Shown here: positions 35,874 to 44,934 of the stretch, piece after piece
Layout: every line of letters begins with the position of its first letter
How positions within the stretch are numbered: position 1 is the first letter of the stretch
Source of the DNA: Geomonas oryzae
Lineage (GTDB): Bacteria; Desulfobacterota; Desulfuromonadia; Geobacterales; Geobacteraceae
Reading direction: 5' to 3'
NCBI RefSeq assembly: GCF_004117875.1
Contig: NZ_RAHW01000006.1
Span: 372,001-436,000, forward strand
DNA: 64,000 nucleotides
Notes under the pieces: generated by a model
Told to the model about the DNA's origin: nothing
The model's database searches: none
Seen by the model: the letters and a program-made list of their open reading frames with translations, nothing else
Translations under genes and position numbers: made by a program

Positions 35874-36845
35874 ATGAGATTCAACAACGTATGGACGCAT
35901 GTAGAAGCGATTAAAAGAGCGATGCGGCCCTTGGTCAATCGGCCGGTTGTCGGGAAGACCTTGCGTCTTTTGGAGGCGTGCAGGTATCTCGATCCCATGG
36001 TGTGGCGCCCTGAGGCCTGCAATCACAGCATCAGGGACGCCCTGCTTTCCAGCGAACCGATCGCCGTCGGCAAATTGGGATCGGTGGAAATGTTCGCGCT
36101 GAAAAAATACCTGATGTACAGGGATAGTCCTTCCGCTGCGGACCTCACAGCGGTAAATCGGCAGATCCTGTTCACCAATGCCGGTGTTTTCCCTAACGAG
36201 TACCCCACCCTGGAGCGATACGCGCGGCTCATGACCGAGAAGGTGCTGCCGCACATGTCCCACACGGTGGTGTGGTTCAATTTCGGTGAAGCGCGCATCG
36301 TGAAAAAGTACTGCCCTGAGGCGAAACTGCTAGGCATGGGGAGTCTGGCCCCCTTTCTTTGGCAGGACGCGTGGACCAAGGCTCTCGCCGGGAAAAAGGT
36401 CCTGGTCGTTCATCCTTTTTGCGGCACCATATTGCGGCAATACCCGAGGCGGAGGCTCATTTGGGGAGAGCATGCCGATCGCGTTTTGCCTGATTTCGAA
36501 TTGGACGTACTCCCGGTACCGCTTTCGCCCGCGCTGGTCCCGCCGGTGTACACGGACTGGTTTGCTGTGCTTGATGCACTGCAGCTGGAAATGTCTTCCC
36601 GCGACTTCGATATAGCTTTGGTCGGGTGCGGTGCCTATTCTCTCCCGTTGGTGGTACATGCCAGAAATCTGGGGCGTCAAGGGATTCACCTGGGTGGCGG
36701 TACGCAGATCCTGTTTGGCATCCGGGGAGGGCGCTGGGACAAGATGCCGGAATACAACCGGTACTACAATGAACATTGGATAAGACCCCTTCCAGAAGAC
36801 ACACCTCAAAATACCAACATTATCGAAGGTGGGTGTTACTGGTGA
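35874..36845 (+). CDS. GT-D-fold-like (DUF1792-type) glycosyltransferase
   Basis: 323 aa. The C-terminal motif VGCGAYSLPLVVHARNLG followed by GIHLGGGTQILFGIRGGRWD closely resembles the conserved end of GT-D (DUF1792) glycosyltransferases (IHIGG...QLLFGIKG.RW). An N-terminal GKLGSVEMF fits the G-x-x-E donor-binding motif of that fold. The protein is cytoplasmic without membrane segments. GT-D enzymes are a minor structural class, so the residue pattern is informative, but the sugar transferred is unknown. Confidence 0.65.
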   Translation: MRFNNVWTHVEAIKRAMRPLVNRPVVGKTLRLLEACRYLDPMVWRPEACNHSIRDALLSSEPIAVGKLGSVEMFALKKYLMYRDSPSAADLTAVNRQILFTNAGVFPNEYPTLERYARLMTEKVLPHMSHTVVWFNFGEARIVKKYCPEAKLLGMGSLAPFLWQDAWTKALAGKKVLVVHPFCGTILRQYPRRRLIWGEHADRVLPDFELDVLPVPLSPALVPPVYTDWFAVLDALQLEMSSRDFDIALVGCGAYSLPLVVHARNLGRQGIHLGGGTQILFGIRGGRWDKMPEYNRYYNEHWIRPLPEDTPQNTNIIEGGCYW

Positions 36846-36931
36846 TAATCGGAGTTCAGATATAAGTTTCCTGAGCATAGCTAAAGCCTTTTATGACGCG
36901 GCGTTTCCGGGCTTAAAGGGATTCTTGAGAA

Positions 36932-37093
36932 ATGGAGACGACCTCTGTCGAGCAGATAGAGAAGCTCGACATCCACGCTTGTAGGGTGAACAAGGGCTAT
37001 GTGCTTGTATTCACGATTCCCAGCTCGGTGATCCACATCGACGGTCGCTTCGAGTGTTACAGCGGTAAGCCCTTTCTGAACAGACTTATGTAG
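36932..37093 (+). CDS. possible 53-aa ORF in a 276-bp spacer
   Basis: The spacer 36846-37121 holds one plausible small reading frame: METTSVEQIEKLDIHACRVN, then a hydrophobic strand-rich part (YVLVFTIPSSVIHIDG). AAAGGGA lies about 10 bases before the ATG. It may be a real small protein, the end of a lost gene, or chance. No family recognised. Confidence 0.25.
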   Translation: METTSVEQIEKLDIHACRVNKGYVLVFTIPSSVIHIDGRFECYSGKPFLNRLM

Positions 37094-37121
37094 TCTTGCA
37101 TCACAACGAGGTACATCTTTT

Positions 37122-38066
37122 ATGTCATTAGCCGTATCTGGGAAATCACCCGCTGTATTGTTGCTCGTCTTCAACAGGCCAGAGCAAACCGAACTGATGT
37201 TGGAGGCCATAAAGAAGGCCGGGACGTCGTCGCTTTACGTCGCCTGCGATGGTCCTAGGCTCGACAAGCCGGACGACGCGGCAAAAGTGCAGGCGGTTCG
37301 AAGATTGATCGAAGACATCGACTGGTGCACCGTTCGCACCAACTTCAGGCAAACCAATCTCGGTTGCGGGCGCGCGGTCAGCGATGCGATCACCTGGTTT
37401 TTGTCAGAGGCGGAAGAGGGGATCATTCTCGAGGACGACTGCCTTCCCGATACGACTTTCTTCTCGTTCTGTGCCGAGATGTTGGAGCGTTACCGGCACG
37501 ATACCAAGGTCATGCAGATTGCCGGCTTCAACTTTCTCGGGGAATCCTGCGACCATTCTTGTGACTACCTGTTCAGCAATTTCGGCTGGCAGTGGGGGTG
37601 GGCCACCTGGAGGCGCGCTTGGCAGAAGTTCGACCTGAAGATGACGGATTGGCCCCGTTTCAAGGCGATGGGGTTGCACCGCCAATTTCCGTTCTACAAG
37701 GAGCGTGTTGAAGTATTCGACCTAGTCTACGGCGGCAGCATCGATACGTGGGACTATCAGTGGCATTTTGCCATGGCCGCGCACTCAGGCATCTCCGTGG
37801 TGCCGTCCGTGAACCTCGTGAAAAACCTCGGTTTTGGATGCGGCACCCATTCCACTTCCGCAGCCGGTTTTGAACGCTACAACGTGAAGGTGCGCCCGAT
37901 GTCTTTCCCCTTGAAACACTGCGACTTCGTTTACGCCGACCGTCAGTATGATGATCGTTTGGTAAAGGCGGTGTGCAGTCTGCCTCTGGGCGTAAGGCTC
38001 GTGCGGAAAGCGGCTCGCATCTATCGCCGCTTCCGGCCAAAGTCGGGGGGGGCGGCATGCGGATAG
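37122..38066 (+). CDS. family-2-type glycosyltransferase
   Basis: 314 aa. GT-A nucleotide-sugar domain: AVLLLVFNRPEQTELMLEAI, YVACDGPR, NLGCGRAVSDAI and the DxD-like EEGIILEDDCLPDTTFF. It then has the conserved C-terminal block SNFGWQWGWATWRRAW, typical of a sub-family found in O-antigen and capsule loci. GAGGT lies 8 bases before the ATG. Cytoplasmic; the acceptor and sugar are unknown. Confidence 0.82.
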   Translation: MSLAVSGKSPAVLLLVFNRPEQTELMLEAIKKAGTSSLYVACDGPRLDKPDDAAKVQAVRRLIEDIDWCTVRTNFRQTNLGCGRAVSDAITWFLSEAEEGIILEDDCLPDTTFFSFCAEMLERYRHDTKVMQIAGFNFLGESCDHSCDYLFSNFGWQWGWATWRRAWQKFDLKMTDWPRFKAMGLHRQFPFYKERVEVFDLVYGGSIDTWDYQWHFAMAAHSGISVVPSVNLVKNLGFGCGTHSTSAAGFERYNVKVRPMSFPLKHCDFVYADRQYDDRLVKAVCSLPLGVRLVRKAARIYRRFRPKSGGAACG

Positions 38067-39289
38067 GTCTGATCACCTCCTGGTGCGAGGGGGGCGCGGG
38101 GCATGTGTCAAAAGCCTACGAGCGCATCCTGCAGCAGAGGCACGAAGTCTTCATCTATGCGCGTGGCAGCGTAGCCGACACCGATGACAGGATATGGAAC
38201 CTCCCCACCGTGACGCGGGCTCCATACCATCCAAGCACCACGGGGGTGCACGCCGCTCATTTTACCGGCTGGGCGAAGCGGCACGGCATCGAGGCTGTCA
38301 TCTTCAACGAACAACGGCACTGGGAAGGTGTCGTGCTGGCTCGAAAACTGGGACTGCTGGTCGGCGGTTACATAGACTACTACACGGCCGACACCGTCCC
38401 GTTTTTTGACCTGTACCATTTCGTGATCTGCAACACGAGAAGGCATTTCGAAGTGTTCAAGTGCCATTCCCAGCCATGCTACTGTCCCTGGGGTACTGAC
38501 ACCTCGGTATATAAACCAGGGCCCGCCCAAGCGCAGCGGCCCCTGACCTTCATCATAAGCTCCGGCCTCTCCGGCGCTTATGCCAAAGCTCAGCCCTGGA
38601 TGGACAGACGCGGGACCGGCATGGCGTTGGAGGCCTTCGCGAAGGTCGCCGGCGATTGCCGCCTGGTTGTGCTGAGTCAAGTCCCGTTGGATCAGTGCCC
38701 GGACGAATGGCGCAGGGTGGCGGAAAGGGATAGGCGCATCGAATTCCTTGTCGGCACCTTTAACCCCGTTCCCTATGCACTCGGTGACGTGTACGTCTAT
38801 CCCTCCAGGCTCGATGGGATCGGGCTCACCCTTCCGGAAGCCTTGAGTTCCGGGCTCCCCGCGATCACCACGGACTGCCAGCCGATGAACGAATTCGTCA
38901 GGCAGGGCGACAACGGTATGCTCGTCGACGTCATGGAATTTCGTGCCCGTCCCGATGGCTACTACTGGCCGGAGTCCATCTGCAGCCTCGACCGGCTCGT
39001 AGAGGCCTTCGCCTTTTACGTCGACCACCCCGATGAGGTCACCCGACAGGGGCGTCTGGCACGCGAGCTTGCTGAACGTGACCTCTGCTGGGAGAAAAAC
39101 GCCTCTTTTCTGCCTGATTGGCTGGAGACGGTGGCCAAGGTGCCGTTTCACGAACAGGAAGACTTCCAGTGTCTTGCCCAAAAAGCGATCAAGTATGACA
39201 TGGTTCACAATCCGAAGCCGTTTCAGTCGCTGCTGGTAGCGGTGAAGGCGCTGCTGTACCACTCGTGGAGACGTTTCAGATACCAATAA
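38057..39289 (+). CDS. GT4-type glycosyltransferase
   Basis: 410 aa from ATG 38057 (MRIGLITSWCEGGAGHVSKAYE), overlapping the previous gene by 10 bp. GT-B fold: N-terminal G-rich turn, central TFIISSGLSGAYAKAQPW region, and the nucleotide-sugar site YPSRLDGIGLTLPEALSSGLPAITTD with the E-x7-E-like motif of GT4. Start positions further upstream lie inside the neighbouring gene. Confidence 0.83.
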   Translation: MRIGLITSWCEGGAGHVSKAYERILQQRHEVFIYARGSVADTDDRIWNLPTVTRAPYHPSTTGVHAAHFTGWAKRHGIEAVIFNEQRHWEGVVLARKLGLLVGGYIDYYTADTVPFFDLYHFVICNTRRHFEVFKCHSQPCYCPWGTDTSVYKPGPAQAQRPLTFIISSGLSGAYAKAQPWMDRRGTGMALEAFAKVAGDCRLVVLSQVPLDQCPDEWRRVAERDRRIEFLVGTFNPVPYALGDVYVYPSRLDGIGLTLPEALSSGLPAITTDCQPMNEFVRQGDNGMLVDVMEFRARPDGYYWPESICSLDRLVEAFAFYVDHPDEVTRQGRLARELAERDLCWEKNASFLPDWLETVAKVPFHEQEDFQCLAQKAIKYDMVHNPKPFQSLLVAVKALLYHSWRRFRYQ

Positions 39290-39316
39290 CCATCACTTCA
39301 GGTCACCGGGATTTTT

Positions 39317-41188
39317 ATGTGCGGAGTTGCGGGAATCATTGGGAAGTCTGCCGACGCTGAGCTCGTTCGCAAAATGGCCCGAACCTTGGTTCGAAGAGGC
39401 CCCGATTCCGACGGGATCTGGGCCGATCCGGGCGGAGGCGCCGCACTCGGCCACACGCGTCTTTCCATCATCGATCTGTCGGATTCAGGACGGCAGCCGA
39501 TGACGACCGCAGACGGTCGGTACTGGATCGTCTTCAATGGCGAGATATTCAACTATCTGGAGTTGCGCAAGCAGTTACTTGGGCTGGGGGGCTGCTTTCA
39601 TTCCAATTCCGACACCGAAGTGATCCTTGCCGCCTTCGAGCGCTGGGGAACCGCCAGTTTCGGTCTCTTGCGGGGTATGTTCGCCTTCGTTCTCTGGGAC
39701 CGCGAGGCGCGTCGGGCATATTTGGTGCGCGACAGGCTCGGCATTAAGCCGCTTTTGTGGGCGGAGGTGCCGGGCGGACTGGTCTTTGGCTCGGAAATCA
39801 AGGCCGTTCTTGCTTCGGGCTTGGTGGAACCGGTCATGGAGCCTCTGGCGCTCTTCGATCTTCTTGCTACCGGTTCGGTCTCGCATCCTCGCACCATGGT
39901 CCGAGGCGTGCACTCCGTAGCACCCGGCACCTTCATGGTCCTTGACGCCAATGGCGAACGTCGGGTATCCGGCTACTGGGACGCGGCAGGCGCGGCCGCC
40001 AAGCTTCGTCCCCATCTGTCCGCCCTGCCTTACCAGGAGTTGGTCGCGCTCACGAGGGCGAAGCTTGAGGAAGCCTGCCGGTACCATCTCGTTTCCGATG
40101 TGCCGGTCGGGAGTTTTCTTAGCGGTGGCATTGATTCCACTGCGATAACCGCCCTCATGTCCCGGTACATGGCGGAACCGGTGCGGAGTTTCACCGTCGG
40201 GTTCGCTGAAACAAATGGCCTGAAGCATGAACTGGATGGGGCGAGGATCGCTGCCGACTTCCTAGGATGCAGGCATCATGAGATTATCGCAGACGGGAAG
40301 GGCTTTTCCGAGCTGTTCGATGATTTCATCCGGACCATAGATCAGCCAAGCTACGATGGGGTCAACAGCTATTTCGTGAGCCGTGCCGCCGGCAAGGAGG
40401 TCAAGGTCGCCCTCTCCGGTCTGGGAGGCGATGAGATTTTTGGCGGATACCCTCATTTCGCGCGGTTTGCCACTGTGGAAAACGCGCCCGCGAAGAGATT
40501 CGACCCGTTGCTGAGGCTGTTGCACAGACTCCGCCCCAGCCACTATACCCGCCTGGCCGATCTTCGCGGCCAGAGCCGGGCGGCGCGCTACGCCGGGATG
40601 AGGCGGCTTCTTTGCGATACGCGCATCGCCGGCAGCGTCACCGCGGCCATGATGGGCTCGTTCACCAAGGGATTTGTCGAGGCTGCCATAGAACCGCTTC
40701 TCGACGCTGCTCTGGATTCAATCAGTCAGACGACATTGGTCGAGTTTAACCGTTACCTTCCCGACACGCTGTTGCGCGACGTCGACGTGGTGAGCATGGG
40801 GCACGGGTTGGAGGTCCGCCCTGTGATGCTGGATCACCTCCTGGTGGAGCACGCCCTCGCCTTGCCTCCCAGCGCAAAGCTCCGTGAAGGCCGGCATAAG
40901 TCGGTACTCGTCGATGCGGTGCGGGATCTGCTTCCTCCTGCGCTCCTCGACCGCCCGAAGGTCGGCTTCGAGCTCCCGATCGGGGATTGGCTTAGGAGTG
41001 AACTGCGCGAGCGGGTCCGCTGGAGCCTCGAATCGGCAGCGGCACGCAGCCTTTTTGACCGGGAGTTCCTTAGAGGATGCCTTGCGTCGGTCGACTCGCA
41101 GGCTAATACGGCCATTCTCTGGACTGTCGTCGTGACGGTCTCTTGGGCAACCGAAACGGGTTGTCTTCCGTTGAACGAAGCCGGGTGA
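39317..41188 (+). CDS. AsnB-type glutamine-dependent amidotransferase in the polysaccharide locus
   Basis: 623 aa. The N-terminal Ntn glutaminase has the catalytic Cys2 (MCGVAGIIG), RRGPDSDG, HTRLSIIDLS and VFNGEIFNY. The C-terminal synthetase has the ATP P-loop SFLSGGIDSTAI and ALSGLGGDEIFGGYPHF. In glycan loci such enzymes usually amidate uronic acid carboxyls rather than make asparagine, and that is the likely role here; sequence alone does not prove it. The Shine-Dalgarno is weak. Confidence 0.88.
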   Translation: MCGVAGIIGKSADAELVRKMARTLVRRGPDSDGIWADPGGGAALGHTRLSIIDLSDSGRQPMTTADGRYWIVFNGEIFNYLELRKQLLGLGGCFHSNSDTEVILAAFERWGTASFGLLRGMFAFVLWDREARRAYLVRDRLGIKPLLWAEVPGGLVFGSEIKAVLASGLVEPVMEPLALFDLLATGSVSHPRTMVRGVHSVAPGTFMVLDANGERRVSGYWDAAGAAAKLRPHLSALPYQELVALTRAKLEEACRYHLVSDVPVGSFLSGGIDSTAITALMSRYMAEPVRSFTVGFAETNGLKHELDGARIAADFLGCRHHEIIADGKGFSELFDDFIRTIDQPSYDGVNSYFVSRAAGKEVKVALSGLGGDEIFGGYPHFARFATVENAPAKRFDPLLRLLHRLRPSHYTRLADLRGQSRAARYAGMRRLLCDTRIAGSVTAAMMGSFTKGFVEAAIEPLLDAALDSISQTTLVEFNRYLPDTLLRDVDVVSMGHGLEVRPVMLDHLLVEHALALPPSAKLREGRHKSVLVDAVRDLLPPALLDRPKVGFELPIGDWLRSELRERVRWSLESAAARSLFDREFLRGCLASVDSQANTAILWTVVVTVSWATETGCLPLNEAG

Positions 41189-41239
41189 AAGTTTCCTGGA
41201 ACAGCCATGCGAGGCCGAATTCCGTACAAATGAGATCTT

Positions 41240-42472
41240 ATGAAAGTTCTTTGGCTCAGTAACAAGGTACTCAGTCCCCTGGACAGCGGCACCACGGGGA
41301 CATGGCTCGAGGCGATGGCCCAGAGCCTTTCAGCCTCCGACGGCCTGCAGCTTGGCAACATATCGTTGGGCGGCGTCTGCGAACCTTCCAGACAGGATCT
41401 CGGCACCGTCAGTCAATGGGTCATGCCTGCGGTCTTGCGCCCGGGTGGGGACGGTCTTCCCCCTCGGGAGACGGTCGCCGCTATCGTAAAGGCCGTGGAT
41501 GAATTCGCGCCCGATCTCGTGCATGTCTGGGGGACCGAGTCCTTCTGGGGGTTGCTGACCAGCCGCGGCATGATACGCAGGCCCGCACTTCTCGAAATGC
41601 AGGGGCTGAGCCTTTCCATATCGAGCGTATATGGAGGTGGTCTTACGCTTCTGGAACAGCTAAGGTGCGTGGGGCTCAAGGAAATTGTCCGGGGCAACTC
41701 CATCTTGCAGGGGCGAAAGCGGTTTGAGCGATGGTCCACGCTTGAGCGTGAGATGATCCAAGGGCACGATTTCATTTCCACGCAATCGAGTTGGATGCGG
41801 GCGCAGGTTCTCGCCATGAATTCCGGCAGTACCGTATTCACGACGGACCGGGTGTTGCGTCCTCCCTTTATCACCGGTGAGCAGTGGGAGTATCACGGAG
41901 ACCCTGTCATTTTCTGCTCAGCGGCCTATTCCTCTCCCTTCAAGGGCCTCCATGTCGCGGTGAGAAGCCTGGGGCTTTTGAAGCGGCGGTTCCCGAACGT
42001 CAGGCTTCATATCGCCGGCTTGCACCAGCGCGCAGGCCTGCGTAGAGACGGATACATCGCATGGGTGCAGGGGGAGGTGCGCCGGCTGGGCCTTGAGGAA
42101 AACGTCCGCTGGCTCGGGGCCTTGTCCGCGGGAGAGATCGTTGGAGAAATGCGGAGGGCTTCCGCGATCCTTCTCCCTACGTACGTGGAGAGTTACTGTC
42201 TCGCCCTCGCGGAGGCGATGATGCTCGGCGTCCCGGCGGTAGTCACTTATACCGGCGGTACTTCCTGTCTTGCACGTGACGGGGAGTCTGCGCTCTTTTT
42301 CGCTCCTGGCGACACGGCGATGTGCGCATACCAGTTGGAGCGGATCTTATCGGACCGTGAACTGGCCTGCAGCATCTCCAACATGGCACGCACGGTCGCC
42401 CTGGCTCGTAACGACACCCAGAGGATCATTGCCAATCAGATCGAGATATACAAAAGGTTATGCGACAGATGA
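41240..42472 (+). CDS. GT4-type glycosyltransferase
   Basis: 410 aa, GT-B fold. The N-terminal MKVLWLSNKVLSPLDSGTTG has the acceptor-domain turn, FAPDLVHVWGTESFWG follows, and the donor site is PVIFCSAAYSSPFKGLHVAV with LPTYVESYCLALAEAMMLGVPAVVT (E-x7-E). The stop is followed directly by the Shine-Dalgarno of the next gene. Donor and acceptor are unknown. Confidence 0.85.
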   Translation: MKVLWLSNKVLSPLDSGTTGTWLEAMAQSLSASDGLQLGNISLGGVCEPSRQDLGTVSQWVMPAVLRPGGDGLPPRETVAAIVKAVDEFAPDLVHVWGTESFWGLLTSRGMIRRPALLEMQGLSLSISSVYGGGLTLLEQLRCVGLKEIVRGNSILQGRKRFERWSTLEREMIQGHDFISTQSSWMRAQVLAMNSGSTVFTTDRVLRPPFITGEQWEYHGDPVIFCSAAYSSPFKGLHVAVRSLGLLKRRFPNVRLHIAGLHQRAGLRRDGYIAWVQGEVRRLGLEENVRWLGALSAGEIVGEMRRASAILLPTYVESYCLALAEAMMLGVPAVVTYTGGTSCLARDGESALFFAPGDTAMCAYQLERILSDRELACSISNMARTVALARNDTQRIIANQIEIYKRLCDR

Positions 42473-42488
42473 AAGGAGGTCCAGGCGT

Positions 42489-43829
42489 TTGAAGCAGAAG
42501 CGTTTCCCGAATGTGCTTATCATATCGAAGTCCATCATCAACGACAGGGACAGTGCAGGCGCCTCCTTGCGCAACTGGTTCATGCAATGGCCGAAGGAGA
42601 ACCTGGCACAACTGTATTCAGGCGTCCTTTTTGAAGGGGAATCTTTCTGTGGCACCAACTTCCAGCTCGGCCGGGAGGAGAGACGCTTTGGTTCGCTTTT
42701 CCAACTGCTGAAGCATTCCTCTCTTGGCGCTTCGGCGCAGCCGATGCGAGCGGAAGTTCGCAGTCGGCGCACCGGCCCCTTTCGGCGTGCCGTCCACTCG
42801 CTCGGAAAGACGCTCGTAGGCAGCGGACTGTGGGAGCTCATCTTCACCCCTCGCGTTTCTACCGGGCTTGCAGGCTGGATAGAAACCTTTCGTCCGGAAG
42901 TTCTGTTCGTGCAAGGCTGCGACATCTCCTTTATGAGGTTAAGCCTTGAAATCAGCAAGCGGTATGACATTCCCATCTGCTTCAGTATAGTGGATGACTG
43001 GATCGAGCACCTGTATGAAACATCGTTGATCGCTCCATTGATCCAGCATGTCGCCAAGTTGAACTTCAGCGCATTGATCGCCCGTTCCCGGCTGCTCTAT
43101 GCCATCGGTGATCTGATGGCGGAGGAATACCAGCGCCGCTACGGTATCCCTTTCTCTGTTCTGATGCAGTGCGACGATCCATCCCGTTATCGCATGGATG
43201 AGGTTCGAAAGGAAAACGGGGCTGTCAATATCGTGTATTCCGGGAGCCTCGCCTTGAACAGGTGGAAGCTTTTCGTCACCTTGGCAGAAGCTGTACGGAT
43301 GCTGAGGAGCGAGGGGCTGCGCGTAGAGGTAACCGTTTACGCGCCGCTGGTCCCGGTCGAGGCGGAACCCGCGTTGCGCGACCTGGAGGTGGTGAGGGTG
43401 TTGCCAGCGCTGTCGGACCATGAAGTTCCGAAGGCATTGACGGGCGCGGACATCCTGTTTCTACCGGAATCCTTCGATGAGGACGTTCGTGCCTACACGC
43501 GGCTCTCGGTATCCACCAAGGCCCACCTCTACATGATGAGCAGGCGGCCCGTTTTGATCGTCGGCCCCCCCGAGATTGGCACCGTCGACTATGCGCGCAG
43601 GGGGGGGTGGGGGTACGTGGTAGATAAGGACGACAGCCTGCGATTGGCGGAGGCAATCCGGGTCTTAGTGTCGTCGCCGGAAATCTCTTGCGAGTTGGTG
43701 AGGCGCGGTGAGGAGATCGCGAGCAAAAACCATAGTGCGCCTTCGATCCGTGAGCGGTTGCTTCAGGAACTTTCGGATTGCGCGGCATATGGCGGAACCG
43801 GGAAAAGGCGGTACGAGAGGCAAGCATGA
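42489..43829 (+). CDS. GT-B glycosyltransferase-like protein, TTG start
   Basis: 446 aa from a TTG at 42489. This start is preferred because a perfect AAAGGAGGT (42472-42480) lies 8 bases upstream, beginning on the last base of the previous stop; reading frames that open further upstream lie inside the previous gene. Features are FPNVLIISKSIINDRD, FVQGCDISFMRLSLEISKRY, ICFSIVDDWIEHLYE, VNIVYSGSLALNRWKLF and LPALSDHEVPKALTGADILFLPESF, typical of a GT-B donor domain. The E-x7-E motif is not clear. It overlaps the next gene by 4 bp (ATGA). Confidence 0.75.
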   Translation: MKQKRFPNVLIISKSIINDRDSAGASLRNWFMQWPKENLAQLYSGVLFEGESFCGTNFQLGREERRFGSLFQLLKHSSLGASAQPMRAEVRSRRTGPFRRAVHSLGKTLVGSGLWELIFTPRVSTGLAGWIETFRPEVLFVQGCDISFMRLSLEISKRYDIPICFSIVDDWIEHLYETSLIAPLIQHVAKLNFSALIARSRLLYAIGDLMAEEYQRRYGIPFSVLMQCDDPSRYRMDEVRKENGAVNIVYSGSLALNRWKLFVTLAEAVRMLRSEGLRVEVTVYAPLVPVEAEPALRDLEVVRVLPALSDHEVPKALTGADILFLPESFDEDVRAYTRLSVSTKAHLYMMSRRPVLIVGPPEIGTVDYARRGGWGYVVDKDDSLRLAEAIRVLVSSPEISCELVRRGEEIASKNHSAPSIRERLLQELSDCAAYGGTGKRRYERQA

Positions 43830-44875
43830 ACGTCTGTCTTATAGGTTCTTCCAGTCTCAGGTACATGCCCTTTATCAGATGCTATGAGGAGGTGTTGCAG
43901 GCGAGCGGTGTTTCCTATGACATCGTTTACTGGGACAGATTCGGGCTTGATGAAGAGAAAGAGAATTCGATCGCCTTTCACCGGCCGGGGACGGCGCGAA
44001 AAGCCGCTCTCATTCCCGGTTATCTGGGATATCGCCGTTTTTTAAAGAACCGGCTGCACGGAGCCCGATACGATCTCTACGTTGTTTTTTCGGCGCAGAT
44101 CGCGGTGCTGCTTTTTGGCTTTCTGATCGATAAACGTTTCGTCGTCGACGTCCGGGATTACACCTACGAAGGCTTTCTCCCGTTCCGATTGGCGTTAAGC
44201 GCCCTTTTCAAGAGGGCGATGCTGGTGTGCATCTCTTCCTCGGGATATCTTGAGTGGCTGCCTAAGTCCGGTAAACGCGTCATTTCGCACAACCTGATTG
44301 AAACGGACCTCGGCGCGGCACCACTTCCATTCGATTTCAGCAAGAAGGTCATGTCCTACATAGGCGCCATCTCCTACTATGATGCGAATGTGAAGTTCAT
44401 CAGCCAGGTTCGGCGCCTTGAAGGCTTTGAGGTGCGTTACATCGGGAAGGGCGAGTGCGAGGCGTCTTTGGAGCAATACTGCCGCTGCGAAGGTGTGGGA
44501 AATGTCAAATTCTTCGGTCAATTCACCCCCGAACAGAAACGGCAGCACTATCTCGATGCCAATTTCGTGGTCGGGTGTTTTGGCTCCGAGACCGTTAACG
44601 GGAGGTGCACGATGCCGAACCGGCTGTACGAGTCCTGCCTGTACCGCCGCCCCATCATCGTGAACAAGGGGACCTTCCTCGGTGAGATGGTAGACAAGTA
44701 CGGTCTCGGAATTTCCGTCGAGCAGGACAGGGTCGCGGATATGGAACCTGAATTGAGTCGCTTTTACGACCCCGGGTATTACGAAGCTTATGGGCGGAGA
44801 TGCGAACGGTACCTGGCTACGGTCAAGGCTGACCTTGCGACATTCCAGCAGGCCTTTGGATCACTTCTTTATTGA
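43826..44875 (+). CDS. glycosyltransferase-like protein (GT-B)
   Basis: 349 aa from ATG 43826 (ATGA overlap). N-terminal MNVCLIGSSSLRYMPFIRCYEEVL, a hydrophobic patch around YVVFSAQIAVLLFGFLIDKRF that could attach it to the membrane, VDVRDYTYEGFLPF, KKVMSYIGAISYYDANVKFI and NRLYESCLYRRPIIVNKGTF. The layout matches GT-B enzymes of polysaccharide loci, but no clear family signature was seen. Function inferred from fold-like motifs and context. Confidence 0.7.
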   Translation: MNVCLIGSSSLRYMPFIRCYEEVLQASGVSYDIVYWDRFGLDEEKENSIAFHRPGTARKAALIPGYLGYRRFLKNRLHGARYDLYVVFSAQIAVLLFGFLIDKRFVVDVRDYTYEGFLPFRLALSALFKRAMLVCISSSGYLEWLPKSGKRVISHNLIETDLGAAPLPFDFSKKVMSYIGAISYYDANVKFISQVRRLEGFEVRYIGKGECEASLEQYCRCEGVGNVKFFGQFTPEQKRQHYLDANFVVGCFGSETVNGRCTMPNRLYESCLYRRPIIVNKGTFLGEMVDKYGLGISVEQDRVADMEPELSRFYDPGYYEAYGRRCERYLATVKADLATFQQAFGSLLY

Positions 44876-44934
44876 GCGAGAACAAGCGCGACAACAAGCG
44901 CTGCTCTTCTGATTAATTCAAAATGGAGGACGAT

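Noticed and set aside
36881..37210. 109-codon minus-strand frame between two glycosyltransferase genes
   Set aside because: It overlaps the start of the gene at 37122 by 89 bp on the opposite strand and shows no family features; the small plus-strand frame in the same spacer is equally uncertain and was listed with low confidence.
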